Below are positions 11,831 through 24,164 of a stretch of 64,000 nucleotides of DNA, piece after piece. Numbering within the stretch: position 1 is the stretch's first letter; each line of letters starts with the position of its first letter. The notes beneath the pieces are model-generated. The model had not been told where the DNA came from and ran no database searches. It was given only the letters and a program-made list of their open reading frames with translations. A program made the translations under genes and the position numbers. The DNA is from Rhamnusium bicolor (Eukaryota; Arthropoda; Insecta; Coleoptera; Cerambycidae): assembly GCA_029963845.1 (NCBI GenBank), contig JANEYF010001958.1, forward strand, positions 3,523,001 to 3,587,000, written 5' to 3'.

Positions 11831-12050
11831 GTTTTTGCTAAAATTTTCAAAATGTCGGATTTTATATTCTTCAAATATAGGAATGCATTGTTTACAGCAC
11901 TATTTAGCCATTAAGGCGCGTAAGATAGTATTTTACATGGTAAAATAGGTGTAAAAATCTAACTCAGATGCAGAACGTGGTATTTGTTTGCTTCGATGAG
12001 ATGCACAACTGGATATTTGCTATTATTCAATCATGGTGCAGTTTTATGTA

Positions 12051-13700
12051 CAGTGTGGGCAAATTCCTATATTTGTAACTGTAAGAGATACAAAAAAATG
12101 GAAGACACATTCTCGATTTCTTTTTTGAGACGATTTCACTGGCGTCAACAAAAATTTGCTATCGTCTGTTATTTTCGTGTTATAAACAAAACTTCGAATT
12201 TTCCACTTTTAGACAGTCAATATCAATATCTTGGTTGTTATGAGAAAACAACTTTTACATTCTTCAGGCACTTTTTTCTATATAATACAGTGGTGTCGAG
12301 AAAATTTCGAGTTATGGCATAAAGTTGTATTTTTTTTAAATAGGAATTATAATTGGCTATGGTTTAGTTAAAAAGGAAATTTTTTTCTCTTTCAAACTAT
12401 ATATCATATGTGGGTCGCTTTTGATGTATAAGTATTAAGTAGCGAAAATAATCTTTTAGCAGATTATTCTGGCTTTTTTTATATTTATTCCAAGTAGGCG
12501 TGTGTCATCTATGACAGTGATTATCCGTTTGTCAGTAAATTGCATATTAATAACTTTGTTTCTGTCATCATTACATCCTATTTAATTGTAAAAGTGAAAT
12601 AAAGTGAAAATCACGAGAAATATGATATGCAAGATTGCTTTATTCAAAGTAATAACAATTGTGATATTGCATCCGAAATATATTTCAATCGCTATCCAGA
12701 AAGAAGACAACCCAATAAATCTATTTTTAAGAGTTTAAACGAAACTCTCATTAATTGTGGGTCCTTCAACAAGCCAAGACCAAAAATTACAACACCGAAG
12801 ATGCTGAACAAACTTCTATAACTGTAATTGTAACGGTGGTTGCAAATCCTTCAATTTCAAGTCGTCAAATTGAACTGATTTCTAGACGTCGAGCTTTGGA
12901 TATTTTGAAGCACTCAAATTCAGGCCTTATACAATAAGGAAACAACATCAACTGCTACCAACTAATCTTCAGCGACGATTGAAGATTTGCATATGGTATC
13001 GTCAAAAGAGGCAACAAGATCCATTCTTCTCTAGAAAAGTAATTTGGACAGATGAAGCCTACATTAACAGTGCAGGAATTTTCAACAGGCATAACGAGCA
13101 CTATTGATCTGATATGAACACTCACCGTACCGTTGGCGTTCGACTACAGGGACGCTTTGGTTGTAGTGTTTGGTGTACACTATGTGGCAATCGTGTTTTA
13201 ACATATCACATATAATCAAGAAAATCTTAATGGCCAACGGTACTACGAAATCTTAAAACAGAAAATTATTGAGGAATTTATGAACAATCTACCCTTAATT
13301 GAGGCAAGAAATCAGTTTTTCCAACAAAATGGTGCACCACCTCATAATATCAGGACAGCTTCAGAATTATTAAATACCAGTTTCGGAAATAACTGGATGG
13401 GAAGTAACGGACCAGTGAGGTGATCACCTAGATCACCTGACCTAACGCCAATGGATTTTTTCTTTTGGGGCCACATTAAAGATAAATTATACAAGAAAAC
13501 CAGTACCGACATAAATAAACTCAGACAAAATTGTATAGATTGTGTGAATTCCATTTCAAATCCTCATATTTATAATGCAGTTCGGAGTGTTATGAAGAGG
13601 TGTAATTTATATATCGAGCATAACAGACATCAGTTTGAACATTTACTGTAATTTGAATTTTTATTTTGTAATTGTGATGTATTTTAAAATTAGATATAAA
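12051..13700 (+). mobile_element. Mariner-like element, left end and body
   Basis: The left end CAGTGTGGGCAAATTCC follows TA at 12049-12050. The first 300 bases match the ends of the 24413-25302 element, and 12345-12600 match its interior, so this is the longer relative with a transposase gene. The right terminal repeat is missing at the expected place. The LINE at 13690-14985 lies there instead, followed by a rearranged mariner end (14986-15173). The right boundary is therefore uncertain. Confidence 0.7.
12627..13651 (+). pseudogene. Mariner-like transposase pseudogene, catalytic Asp lost
   Basis: The N-terminal part (12627-12821) reads NRYPERRQPNKSIFKSLNETL, the family HTH-region signature. 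The later blocks are spread over several frames: a WTDEAYI block (first Asp), FQQNGAPPHNIRT, and RSPDLTPMDFFFWGHIKD, ending HRHQFEHLL at 13651. The second catalytic Asp is Asn (AAT in QQN). Counting from that position to the Asp of SPD gives 36 intervening residues. Multiple frameshifts and stops are present. The family normally cuts and pastes at TA. The start at 12627 was chosen because its frame runs directly into the PERRQP block. Confidence 0.82.
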
Positions 13701-14985
13701 TATTTTATTTTATTTTATTTCATATACATATCCTACAGGTAGAATCCAATTACAGGATACAAAACAGTTAAATAAATTTAAGTAACAAAAAGCAAAAAAA
13801 TTGAAAATCTACCAACAATTAGAGTAAAAAAAATATATAAATATTTCAACGGAAATGAAATAATAAACATTAATGTAATACACAGTAATAAATTAACACT
13901 AACTAACAAAACATTATACTTTAATTAAAATATTGCTATTCAACAATAATAATACAACAATACACAATAGCAATAAAAATAAATATAAATTGTACAAAAC
14001 TACACAAATTAAAATATTGTCATTCACTCATTAAGTACAACTTTTTTAATTTTGTCAATGGTACAAGAAAAAAATATCAATATTGTCCTCCACGTTGCAA
14101 TAGTTTGCGATCATTTGATATAAAGATGATGCTATCATAATATTAGTATTAGCTGTAGGAAATTTAAAAATGTGATTGTGACGTGATGATATTCGTGGAA
14201 CTTTAAAATTAATTTGGTTTAATATCCATATACAGTCAACTAAATTATTAACCACCTCGTACAAAAAAATTATAAATTGTGCCGCCCTACATTTTGCAAG
14301 CTCGGATAGATTGAGACGTGCAAGTAAAATATTGTTTTGAATGCTTCTTTCCGGATTTTCACCATCAAGTACGTATACTGCTGATTTTACAAATCGTCGT
14401 TGTATTTTTTCTAAAGACCAAACATGCATATTATAAATGGGACTCCACACTATTGATGCATATTCCAACCGCGATCTAACAAATGAAACATAGAGCACTC
14501 TAAGCGTATGCAAGCTACCAAACCCCTGTGAATTGCGTATGACAAGTCCAAGGCTTTTATAAGCCGACGAGGTAGTCGTTTCGATATGCCGTATGAAGAT
14601 AATTTAGGATCAAAAACAACTCCAAGATCTTTTATGTAATCTGGCCTTTGTAATATTAAATCATCCAGTTTATAATTATATTTGATTGAAGTTACCTTCC
14701 TCGTGAATGTCAGAACATTACATTTTGATCCATTTAATGGTAATATATTATTCGCACACCAGAGATTTATGTTATCTAATGCTGTTTGAAAATATTCGCA
14801 ATCTGTCTCAGATTTAATTTCGCAAAATAGTTTTAAGTCGTCCGCATATAATAGATAATGTACTCGATGGAGATTAGATGTGATATCGTTGATAAACAAG
14901 ACAAATAAAAGTGGTCCCAATATCGAACCTTGTGGTACGCCTGACTTCTGCAAGAATTGGCCAGACTTGTATCCAGGGTATTGAA
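13690..14985 (-). mobile_element. Non-LTR retrotransposon (LINE), 5'-truncated
   Basis: On the minus strand the element starts inside the reverse transcriptase near 14985 and ends at a (TAAAA)n-like tail at 13702-13722. The coding part is described separately. Truncation at the 5' end and a short A-rich repeat tail are typical of target-primed LINE insertion. It abuts mariner sequence on both sides, so it probably inserted into, or next to, a mariner copy. Confidence 0.75.
14055..14985 (-). pseudogene. LINE reverse transcriptase fragment (CR1/Jockey-like)
   Basis: Minus strand. From about 14985 to 14600: KSGVPQGSILGPLLFVLFIN and LLYADDLKLF, the RT palm with the catalytic YADD. Then WCANNILPLNGSKCNVLTF and YIKDLGVVFD, the usual thumb-side motifs. 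After a frameshift near 14560 the frame 14513-14055 carries the C-terminal region (RSRLEYASIVWSPIYNMH, then INFKVPRISSRHNHIF). This would copy element RNA into DNA at the target site. The N-terminal endonuclease and RT fingers are absent. The first residues of the minus-strand frame beginning at 15025 (WVLRQAKTK) are mariner sequence read through the junction, not LINE. Confidence 0.85.
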
Positions 14986-15173
14986 TATCTGATATTTTGG
15001 TCTTGGCTTGTCGAAGGACCCACAATTAATGAGATTTTCTTTTAACCTCATAAAAAATAGCTTTATTAGGTTATCTTCTTTCTGGATAAAGATTGAGAAT
15101 GTGTCTTCCATTTTTTTGTATATCTTACATTTACCGAGTTACCCTATACTAACATCGAAATTTGCTCACCTTG
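14986..15173 (-). mobile_element. Rearranged mariner end fused to transposase fragment
   Basis: Reversed, it starts CAAGGTGAGCAAATTTCG after a TA (15174-15175) and runs through the terminal repeat to GGAAGACACATTCTC. It then jumps directly into the transposase N-terminal coding text ('YPERRQP' region and GSFDKPRPK). About 500 bases present in the 12051 copy are missing between those points. It ends at the LINE junction. Confidence 0.7.
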
Positions 15174-17421
15174 TACACGTGGGCCAGCACATGTTTGCTG
15201 TCAAAACTGCTGCCAGTGTTTACTGAATTTATAATTAAGCTCCCGGATGATTACCCTGTATGAGTCAGTGTCAGAGTCAAATCAGATTGCATTCGGCACT
15301 TTATAATCTTTGTGATAATAACATTAATCACATCGAAATAAAATAAAATAAAATAAGGCATCCATTTTATCTTTTGTTTACCTAAACGAATTTTTATCCA
15401 ATTTACAATTTTTAAAGTTTTATCCTTAGTTTAACCATCAAACCCATTCGTGTTTCTATTCTGACTACAAATATAGAACAAACTTAATGCGAACTTTGCA
15501 AGGTATCGACACAGCTAGATATCCGTCAATTGCCAGTCATATGATTGGTATATATAGAACTGAATATTTGCTACAATTTAGAGAGTTCGTTACAAACCAT
15601 AAAGTATAAAATATTTAACAGCTACATTTGTAAGCCACTGTTTTTAAAAAATAGTGTACCCGAAACATTAAATGAATATTATACAGCTCTAAACGTTGGC
15701 CTAGTTTCAGTAGGAACAATAAAATTCTACGATGCTGGTTTACATACCCACCAAATTATAAATAAAAAGTTGTTATTGTGCTTAAAGGAGAAAGTCGATA
15801 TGCGTAGATAATTTTTTTTGCATAATATATATGAGTCTGGAGTGTAGGAACGATTTTTTTTAAATGTATTTGAGCATGTATATTGTCCACAGAAAATAAA
15901 GTAAACAATTTAATTTTTCATGGACTTTTTAAATGGGAAATTTAATATCATCAAATAAAAATAGGTTAATAATTTGTTCATCCGATAATAGGGAATATTA
16001 TTATTATTATTATACACCTTGGTAACAAACAGGATTATATTTAAGTAATTTAATGCGTTTTAAACGAAATATACTCGTATTGATAAAAATAACATAAATT
16101 TGCTTTGTTCTCGAGAGCTGGAAAAACTCAGTAGGTTCGCCGACTGTTAAAACAAAAGACGATCGGTATTCGCTCACAATACAGACATAACTTTATCACG
16201 CGTGTGAATTGTTGTTAGTTTCGTAAATAATTTAATAACTGTGAGTCTATAAACAATAGTTTTTGTGCATATTCTGTGGATTATTGTTTTTTGTGTGGCA
16301 TTCTTGATGAGTTGGAAGATACATTCAGATTAGGTGAATGTAAGTACTAAAATTTTGACACTACTTGTTTTTTCATTGTTATTCTAGCGTGTGTTTGAGA
16401 CTATCTCACTTCGAAACAATTTTTGATACAATTGTATCCAAGGAAGCTATTTGCCGAATAAATTTAATAGAAGATGGAAAGTTCGGCCTTTAAATTTGTA
16501 AATAGTGAAATTCAAAATTATTCAGTTTACAAGAAACGTTGATATTTTTATATAGTACCTACGTATGTATCTAATTTTAAATTGAATAGAGAATTGCCTT
16601 CGTTTCTGCTATAGTTTTCAATGAAACACATTTTCTCTTGTATATTATTGAGAAGTCACAGTTTTATCTAATTATACTGTTTGAAATAATAATGATTTTA
16701 TTTGCACATACGAGTATATTTATAATTGTTAAGCCCCCCGAGGCAGAACGCATCATATTTGCAACAGTTATGTAAATTTAACCAAGCACGTCGAATTACT
16801 CGATGTGATATTAACACAACTAGATTTTCTCTAGTGCATAATAGTCCTACTAGAAACGGAAATTCCGAAATTCCACATTCACTCGGAACCATTATGAATT
16901 ATGACTGGCTGCAAACATTAATTTGTTTTGCATGTGATTTACGAGTATGACTGCGAAAATAGAGTAGGTACAGTAAGTAGAGAGGTAATATTACTATATT
17001 AGTTTATCATGAATTCTAAATATTGTGCAACTTTCTTCTCGTTTATTGTTTTCTTATTTGTTTTCGTAACCGCCTCTCAAGTAACCGAAATAACTCCCAG
17101 AAAATCCTAGGATTGTGTGTTGAGTAAAGAGAGACGAGGCCCTACAGTTTATTGTGGAGTCCGAACCACATCTAGGGCATCGACAGTTCCTCTCCCATAT
17201 TAATTCGAAACAAATTACAAACAAAATTTCTAACTTGCTCTTGGATGGATTCGAACCATCGATATTCTCCGTAAGCAGTAAAAAATAATAAGAACATAAC
17301 AAATAATCAAATAATTTTTACCAGTCACGACATTTTAAACAAAATAGAGTAAGTTAAAGAAATTCCCATCGTTTCATTCCATAAAATTTAATGTTGTATT
17401 GTACTGTCCAAATGTTATATA
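15174..17421. other. No gene; microsatellite and SINE-like scrap
   Basis: No protein was recognised. A short (ATT)n run lies near 15990-16013. A tRNA-like T-arm lies at 17244-17260. The small reading frames show no domain. Confidence 0.4.
17219..17262 (-). other. tRNA-like T-arm, possibly SINE-derived
   Basis: Reversed, 17244-17260 reads GATGGTTCGAATCCATC, a perfect 5-bp T-stem with a 7-base TTCGAAT loop, matching the pol III B box. Upstream (ACTGCTTACGGAG) there is no convincing anticodon arm, D-arm or pairing acceptor stem. A tRNA-derived SINE remnant is likelier than a working tRNA; chance cannot be excluded. Confidence 0.3.
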
Positions 17422-17867
17422 CACTGTGTCCAAGATAAGAATGCACAGCATGGGCATCTTGGAAATAGTAGGAGATACGAATTCGGTTAAATGGGGAAAA
17501 AGTTGCGTAATTAGGATACTATCACAATGGTCATAACCAATGTCAAAAATTATTTTTCGTTTTTGATTTATTTCGAAAACAGTAAATTTTTTGATTTTAA
17601 TTTTTTTTTTCACGTTATTATCAAAAATATGAAAAAACAAACGAAACATCCTCATTGTACTTTCTAATGAACTTTAACGTGGCAATGATATTTTCGCCCT
17701 CTGACGTTTCGTGATCGTGGAACCATCATCAACTTCTTTTTTTTTAATACGGACCTGGATTTTTTTTACGGATTTTGATTGCATTCTTCATTCTAAATTC
17801 ACCTATGTATTACAAATAGAGCTTACAATATGTTTTTCTCTAGTTATAATCGTTACTAGGATTTATG
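17422..17867 (+). repeat. Left long terminal inverted repeat
   Basis: Pairs with 19508-19958. A hammerhead-like stem-loop lies at 17702-17733, read on the minus strand. A diverged relative of the outer 150 bases is at 40830-40985. Confidence 0.8.
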
Positions 17868-18067
17868 AAATAAATAAATAATAAATTTAATTTGAGGACT
17901 AGATACAAATACAATTTATCAGGTACTCGTCCATCTAGTACGTTAAATAATAATCAGTTAACAAAACAAATGGTTTAATACTGAATAATAATAAATTAAT
18001 TACATATATATTAACCTCAGTAACTGCACAGAGATATAAACAATCGATTTTATTGAAACCATAAATG

Positions 18068-19107
18068 TCAAACCTCTAATAAATGTTCAAAATGGGAACC
18101 GTTATTTTCTAAACAAAGATAGCATCTTCGTATAGTAGAGTCTAAAACTCTAGTTAGCATTTCTGGAGTGGTGCTGTTAAATGCTTCGGTAACAGATGCC
18201 TCTAATTCTTGTTCATTTTCAAAATTATGCCCGTATACGAAGTTTTTGATATATCCCCACAGAAAAAAATCCAACGGTGTCATATCCGGCGATCGTGCTG
18301 TCCAGTATACTGTTAAATGAGTGCCAATCCATTTTTCTGGGAATCGATTGGATAAATATTCTCGAACAGCCCTAGAATTATGTGCTGGAGCACCATCTTG
18401 TTGGAACCAACAATTCTGGGAATCAGCGAGAGGCAAGTTGTCTAGGGCGTCTTCAAGATAAGTGTCAAGTAAGCTCTGATAACGTTGGGCAGTCAGTGAG
18501 TCATGGTAAATAAAAGGGCCTATAATTCTTGTACCAAAAATGGCAACCCACATATTAAGATCAAAGCGGTGTTGGTGTCTGGCTGGTTTGAACAAGTGTT
18601 GATTTTCTCGGGACCAATAATGTGTATTTTTTCGATTAAAAATACCATTATTAGTGACCATACTTTCGTCTGACCAAATTACTTTATGAGGAAAATTTTC
18701 ATCATCCTGGCATTTCCTAATATACCACTCACAGAATGTCTGCGTCTTTCTTCGTCGCCTGGCCTAAGCCCATGACAAATTCTAAATTTATAAGGATGAA
18801 ACTGATGTATTCGTAAAATAAAACTGGACGTGGATTTTGATATCCCAGTAGCTCGTTAAATTTCTCTAGTTGATACACGTAGATTTTCAGTAACTGTCAA
18901 CAATACACTGATTACTTTCTCTTCGTGTTTTCGAAAAGAGCCGTGTTCCTTAAGATTTGACAGTAACCTTCTAAAAATTGTTTTATCAGGCTGCCTTCTT
19001 TCTGGGTACCTATCGAGATACAAATTCTCAGCATTAACACAATTTCGGTGGCACAAAATGTAATATATATATATATCAAATTTTTCTTCCTTCGAAAACG
19101 AATCCAT
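18068..19107 (-). pseudogene. Mariner-like transposase, one main frameshift
   Basis: Minus strand, start MDSFSKEEKFDIYI at 19107; stop at 18068 after GSHFEHLLEV. The N-terminal domain (19107-18856) includes LDRYPERRQPDKTIF, the HTH region. The catalytic domain has IWSDESMV (first Asp), CWFQQDGAPAH (second) and TARSPDMTPLDFFLWGYIK (third), with 36 residues between the last two Asp. All three acids are intact. A frameshift in the 18720-18860 stretch (around the GDEERRR codons), with a stop there, separates the two halves. Length, about 345 codons, matches an intact mariner-type transposase. It sits centrally between the long ends, consistent with being their own enzyme. Confidence 0.87.
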
Positions 19108-19507
19108 TAGTATAAATATGTATAAAGACAACGAGATGAAACAACGACTATTTATGAATATGACAGATCGTTAAACTCAAACAATCATTGTTTTTACCAG
19201 CCTACTTATCAGTAAAAAAAAATAACTCAACGTGTAGCACATTGAGCATATTTTTTTGCTTGACTTTTATCAGTTTAAATGAAATAATCTTGAATCGAAG
19301 TCGTGGTATAACTTTTGAATTTAGAATGTTCACATTTATGAGAAATGTAGATTGATGAAAACGTGATCGGATTTGCCGATTTGCTTGCTCCTAATCAGTA
19401 TTTAAAAATAAACGATTTAAAATTTATTTCTTGCCTTATTTTCCGTTGCTGAAGGCTGAAATAATTAATACATTTTATTTGTAACTTTCAAAGTAAAGGC
19501 CGTACTA

Positions 19508-19958
19508 CATAAATCCTAGTAACGACTATAACTAGAGAAAAACATGTTGTAAGCTACATGTGTAATACATAGGTGAATTTAGAATGAAGAATGCATCAAA
19601 ATCCGTAAAAAGAAATCCAGGTCCGTATTTAAAAATAAGAAGTTGATGATGGTTCCACGATCACGAAACGTCGGAGGGCGAAAATATCATTGTCACATTA
19701 AAATTTATTAGAAAGTACAATGAGGATGTTTTATTTGTTTTTCATATTTTTGATAATAACGTGGAAAAAAAAATTAAAAGCGAATTTCAAAAATTTACTG
19801 TTTTCGAAATAAATCAAAAACGACAAATAATGTTTGACATTGGTTAAGACCATTGTGATAGTATCCTAATTACGCAACTTTTTCCCCATTTAACCGAATT
19901 CGTATCTCCTACCATTTCCAAGATGCGCATACTGTGCATTCTTATCTTGGACACAGTG
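19508..19958 (-). repeat. Right long terminal inverted repeat
   Basis: Mirror of 17422-17867. The stem-loop motif is at 19642-19672. It ends GGACACAGTG before TA at 19959-19960. Confidence 0.8.
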
Positions 19959-19975
19959 TATAAGTAAAGAACACG

Positions 19976-20100
19976 ACTTAAAATCTAGTATCATCTTGAG
20001 AAAGGCCTAAAAGGCCGAAACACGTGTAGAGTTTTAATAAAATATTTTTGAAACGTTTAAAAGCAAAAAGTTTCTTTATTTTTAATAATATACATATATA
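19976..20100 (+). repeat. Dispersed repeat with GGCC stem-loop and GAAACACGTG
   Basis: The core at 19995-20026 reads CTTGAGAAAGGCC, loop, GGCCGAAACACGTG. It is followed by TTTTAATAAAATATTTTTG and AAAAGCAAAAAGTTTC. Relatives sit at 33455-33540, 51421-51498 (reversed) and 51785-51870, and tail-only copies at 29487-29563. Confidence 0.75.
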
Positions 20101-20199
20101 TGATATGATGCATGCTAACAGCTATTAAAGCCTTAGAGAGAATGCTTAGCAACAATAAAAAAAATAATAAAACATTTTATTTGTCCTATTATAATAGAA

Positions 20200-20300
20200 T
20201 TTTAAACAAAATATATATATATATATAAATAAAATAAACAATAGTTGATACACATGTATATACGCATACATACATATATGTACACACATATACACTCTCA
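20200..20300. repeat. AT/CATA microsatellite
   Basis: Runs of (TA)n followed by CATACATACATATATG-type repeats. It lies at the 3' side of the LINE at 20325-22380 and may mark its tail. Confidence 0.6.
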
Positions 20301-20324
20301 CGCACATATAAATAACCTGACCTT

Positions 20325-22380
20325 TTAACTAAAATCTTCAAAAAATTCATTTAAGTCATAGAAGACTTTGGCTTTTAATATCTTTTTGATTTCTTTCTTA
20401 AATGCATTAAGAGGATTCTGCTTGACCGATTCTGGTAAATGGTTAAATATTTTTATACCTGCATATATAGGACCCTTTCTATTTATATCTAAATTATATA
20501 AGGGTGTCAAGAGTTTATTTTTGCAGCGTGTATCATGATCATGAATTTCAGAATGTGTGAGCAGCTTATTTTGTTCTTTATGTATAATTATACTAATTTT
20601 ATATATGTACAAATTTGTTAGCGTAAATATATGATCTCTCTTGAAATACTCTCTGCACGACTCCCATGCTTTCAAACCATAGAGTGCTCTTATGGCTTTT
20701 TTTGTATTAAGAAAGTACTTTTAGCATTAGTTGATGTTCCCCAGACTTCTATTCCATATTGCATGACAGAATAAAAATTAGAATAATATACAGTTTTACC
20801 TACACTAAAACCGATGTTTTGTTTAATTGTGTTTATAACAAAAACAGCATGACTACATTTTTTATTTATCTCAATAATGTGCAATTTCCAGTCTAATGGT
20901 TGGTCTAAATGAATGCCAAGAAATTTTGTGCATGTCGTGGAAATGACTTCTCCACTATTTGTTGATATAACTGCGTCAGGAAATTTTTTATTTGGTTGAA
21001 ATATGATACTGAATGTTTTGTTAAAATTTAGAACTAAGTTATTGGCTGCAAACCAATTATACAGATCTTCTAGTACTATATTTGTTATATTTACTAATTC
21101 ACACAGATCACTGTCTTAAAGTTATGCTTGTATCGTCAGAAAACTGAGAAAATTTCACTAATGGAAAACTTGGCGCTATGTCATTAACGTATATTAAAAA
21201 AAGGGTTGGTCCAAGGATGGACCCCTGAGGAACACCACATTTAATATAATCAGGGTTTGATCTTATTCTGTTTATTTGTTCCCTCTCACTAGATGTTATT
21301 TCCACGGACATAGCACGGTTGCTTAAATATGATTTAAACCACTCATTAACAATACCTCTTAAGGGGCCTAGTCGGGAAAAAGCTTCGGATAGCTGTGTCA
21401 CTCTCTAGAAAGTTGCTCTTGACTATATCTTCACTGGACATTTTATTCACCGACTTCATTAAGGTGCGATTCCCGATAGAGGTAACACTTCCTTGCTCCA
21501 TTTGTAGCGACAAAGATACTTATTTAGAAAATTTATTTTAACCAAATAGTACGGAATAAAAGTTTGAAACTTGCTGAGCATAATTTTGAAGATTCATTCT
21601 AGAAGACATGTATGAATTTTACCTCGAATTTTACCGATTGATATCATAATTCAGGAGCTAATCACGTTCAAATTTCACTTATATTTACAGTATAAATTTT
21701 CCCTACATAAAGTGAAAATTAATTAAAATAGATATACATGTACCCTCTAGTACACTTTCAACTATTGATCCTCCAAATTTGGTGTAATTTGACCAAACCT
21801 TATGGAAGAAATAAATTTTGAAAAATTACCTTACAAACACTGGTTCGATTAGCCCTCTTAATCCATAATATTCCATTTTGCCAAGTAATATTTTGTGATC
21901 GACGCAATCAAATATTTTGGATAAATCGCAAAACACTGTAATTGGAATGTGTTTATCTTCTAATATTTTATGTATATTACTGATTAGATCAAAAGTCGCA
22001 GCTGTAGTATTTTTCCATATCGAAAGCCAAATTGTGATTCTGAAAATATATGATTTTTTTCTAAGTATTTAGTAATTTGCTCTTAACAACTGTCTCTAGA
22101 ATTTTTAAAATTACTGATAAAAGAGATATTGGTCTATAATTAGCGATTTCCGTTTTTTCGCCTTTTTTATACAACGGCTCAATTATCGCGTGTTTGAGGC
22201 ACACTGGAAATATTCCTGTAGTCAGTGATAAATTAATTAAGTTAGTGATCGGTTTTTTGAAACATTCCACTTGTTCCTTTATTATTGTTATAGGTATATC
22301 ATCATAGCCCGTACTATTTGTTTGTTTAAAATTATTAATAATTCTTTTTTACATCTGTTTCTGTTATCGGGCTGAAGAAA
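20325..22380 (-). mobile_element. LINE retrotransposon, RT pseudogene
   Basis: Minus strand, reading from 22380 to 20325. A frame near 22360-22290 gives FSPITETDVKKEL and GYDDIPITIIKEQ, the pre-RT linker. The frame 22270-22061 has CLKHAIIEPLYKKGEK and NYRPISLLSVILKILE (RT fingers). The frame 21401-21108 has GVPQGSILGPTLFLIYVND and FSQFSDDTSI, with the usual YADD as FSDD (first residue changed, both Asp kept). Later frames (20884-20690 and 20675-20325) carry the C-terminal IEVWGTS and THSEIHDHDTRCKN-type region. Stops and frameshifts separate the parts, and no endonuclease was found. It belongs to the non-LTR group; the clade is uncertain (CR1/RTE-like). Confidence 0.83.
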
Positions 22381-24164
22381 AATGAATTTTCATTATTAAA
22401 TTTTAATGTTCAGACATATTCCATGGCTTCTTTTTTTCATCTTTATATTTTTTGTTACGTTTTCTGCTATATTTAAATAAAATTTTAGGAACTCTGATGC
22501 AACTGCGTGTGGTTCTGATAAATTATTTTATTTACATTAAACATTATGCAGTTACCAAAATTTTCTTACAATATCCGTCTAACATTATTAGTATTATGTC
22601 CAGGACAGCCATCTTGTTGGAACCACAAATCGTTTATTTATTGTCCTGTAAAAAGCCGTCTTATATCTTGATTATTATTATTATTATTATTATATAATTA
22701 AACAACTCTGTTGACTTTAACTCTGCGATGATGGGTTGGACTTCAGTGAGTGAAACGTCCAACTACGACCGATTGCTTATGAAATAAAATAAAAATGAAA
22801 ATTAACCGCTATAGGAACTTTACACTTGTGTACATCTGCCTGCAGTCTGCACCAAGAATCAGCGCGCATTTTATTTTCTATCCTGGCTAATACTGCAAAA
22901 TTAAAGTGAATAGAGACAGTCGCTTCCGCGCGCCGTGGTTTTTGTTTAAACAACTTTGAGCGCGGCTCACGGCTAAACTATAAAAGATAAATATATACCG
23001 TTACGGACTTTTTGTTGAAGAATTTTGTCCTCTACAACTTTAGTCTTATACAATTTTGCCGGATGTGTTACGGTTCTCTCAGCGTTTTGGATGAAGTGTC
23101 GCGGCTCACTTTTTTAAAATGTTTTTAAATGTTTTGCATACTCGTTTTGAAATCAGCGTTAAATTCTCTTTGCAATGACCTTCGAGTTTTGATTTTTGAT
23201 GTGGCAGTTGCAGTTATTATTGTTGCAGATTTTTAATTCATAAATACATCTAAACTTTTACAAACAACTTCTGCGTGTAAATTTATCTGTACTGATATCA
23301 TTTAAATTGAGGCATTTGTTTTCGTTTCTGGCTACCAATAAAAAAACCTTTAACAGGTATTTGTATTTTATGTTGGAACAACACCAAAGTCGACGCTTTA
23401 TCCCGTATAGAAATTAATGCATCTCTTTCAAAATTCATTATATTATGTATAATGATTTCGAAAAATGGCGACACTCTTTTGTCCAACAATGTATAAAATG
23501 AACTCGTGCAAAAAATCTATCTGTGTTCTAATTGAGCTTCAGCGTTAAATAAAAGAAAAAAATGGTTCCTCGAAGCATTATTAATTCATAACTCCCTTTT
23601 CCATTTCTTTTTATGGCTAATTTTTCTTCTTATCGTTCCTTTCTAAGTCATTACATCTGCGTCTCTTATCTCTTGACGTTTACTTTATTTGACCGAAATT
23701 TAATTAAGCCGGCAAAAAATTATTATGAATAAGAACGTCGTTTCTGCAATTAACAGCTAATTTACCGTCCCTTGAGAGACTTAATATACTGTTGTTTTAC
23801 TCCGGCCCAAAAATTACACAAATTAGAACAGACATTATTTTAGGGCGCGTTGCGGATTGAAGCTCGTCAGTTGCCTTGTTTGCCGTAAATAATATATTTT
23901 ATTTCATTTCTTTTGTATCCATACAGACCGACCAAATTAAATGTAATAGGCGGAACCACGGATGTTTATAATAGTCCCCGGAATAAAATTAAAGGTACAA
24001 ATGCTGTTAAGGGCTGAATTAGTGGAAACATTCAACTACCGCATTAAAATAACGTAATTTTTTATCACGTTCACCATTTTGCATTTCTAGTTTTCCACAT
24101 TTCTTAATCTATTACACGGTGGGTATTAAAAAAAATCGATAATTAATTGATACACATTCCAGGG
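22381..24164. other. No gene; one (ATT)n run and one stem-loop motif
   Basis: A (ATT)n run lies at 22670-22695. At 22724-22765 GATGATGGGTTGGAC pairs with GTCCAAC on either side of GTGAAAC, resembling the GATGA-stem-GAAAC motifs elsewhere. Bases 22800-24160 show no repeats or coding potential and look like single-copy non-coding DNA. Confidence 0.4.

Larger units (their letters stand above)
10601..12050. other. No gene; contains two repeat fragments
   Basis: No protein recognised. A hammerhead-like repeat fragment lies at 10704-10790. A sequence at 11636-11830 recurs at 24176-24412, in both cases directly upstream of mariner-derived ends. The remainder is AT-rich without structure visible by eye. 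Confidence 0.4.
17422..19958 (-). mobile_element. Mariner-like element with ~450-bp inverted ends
   Basis: Both ends start CACTGTGTCCAAGATAAGAA inside a TA duplication (17420-17421 and 19959-19960). The inverted repeats run about 446-451 bases, 17422-17867 and 19508-19958, and are closely similar throughout. Between them lies one minus-strand transposase. The total of 2.54 kb is large for a mariner, and long terminal repeats are unusual for the group. Each end carries a TGATGATGG...GAAACGTC stem-loop. Good preservation of both ends and of most of the gene suggests a moderately recent insertion. Confidence 0.82.

Noticed and set aside
17219..17262. Functional tRNA gene
   Set aside because: Only the T-arm is convincing; acceptor, D and anticodon arms cannot be built.
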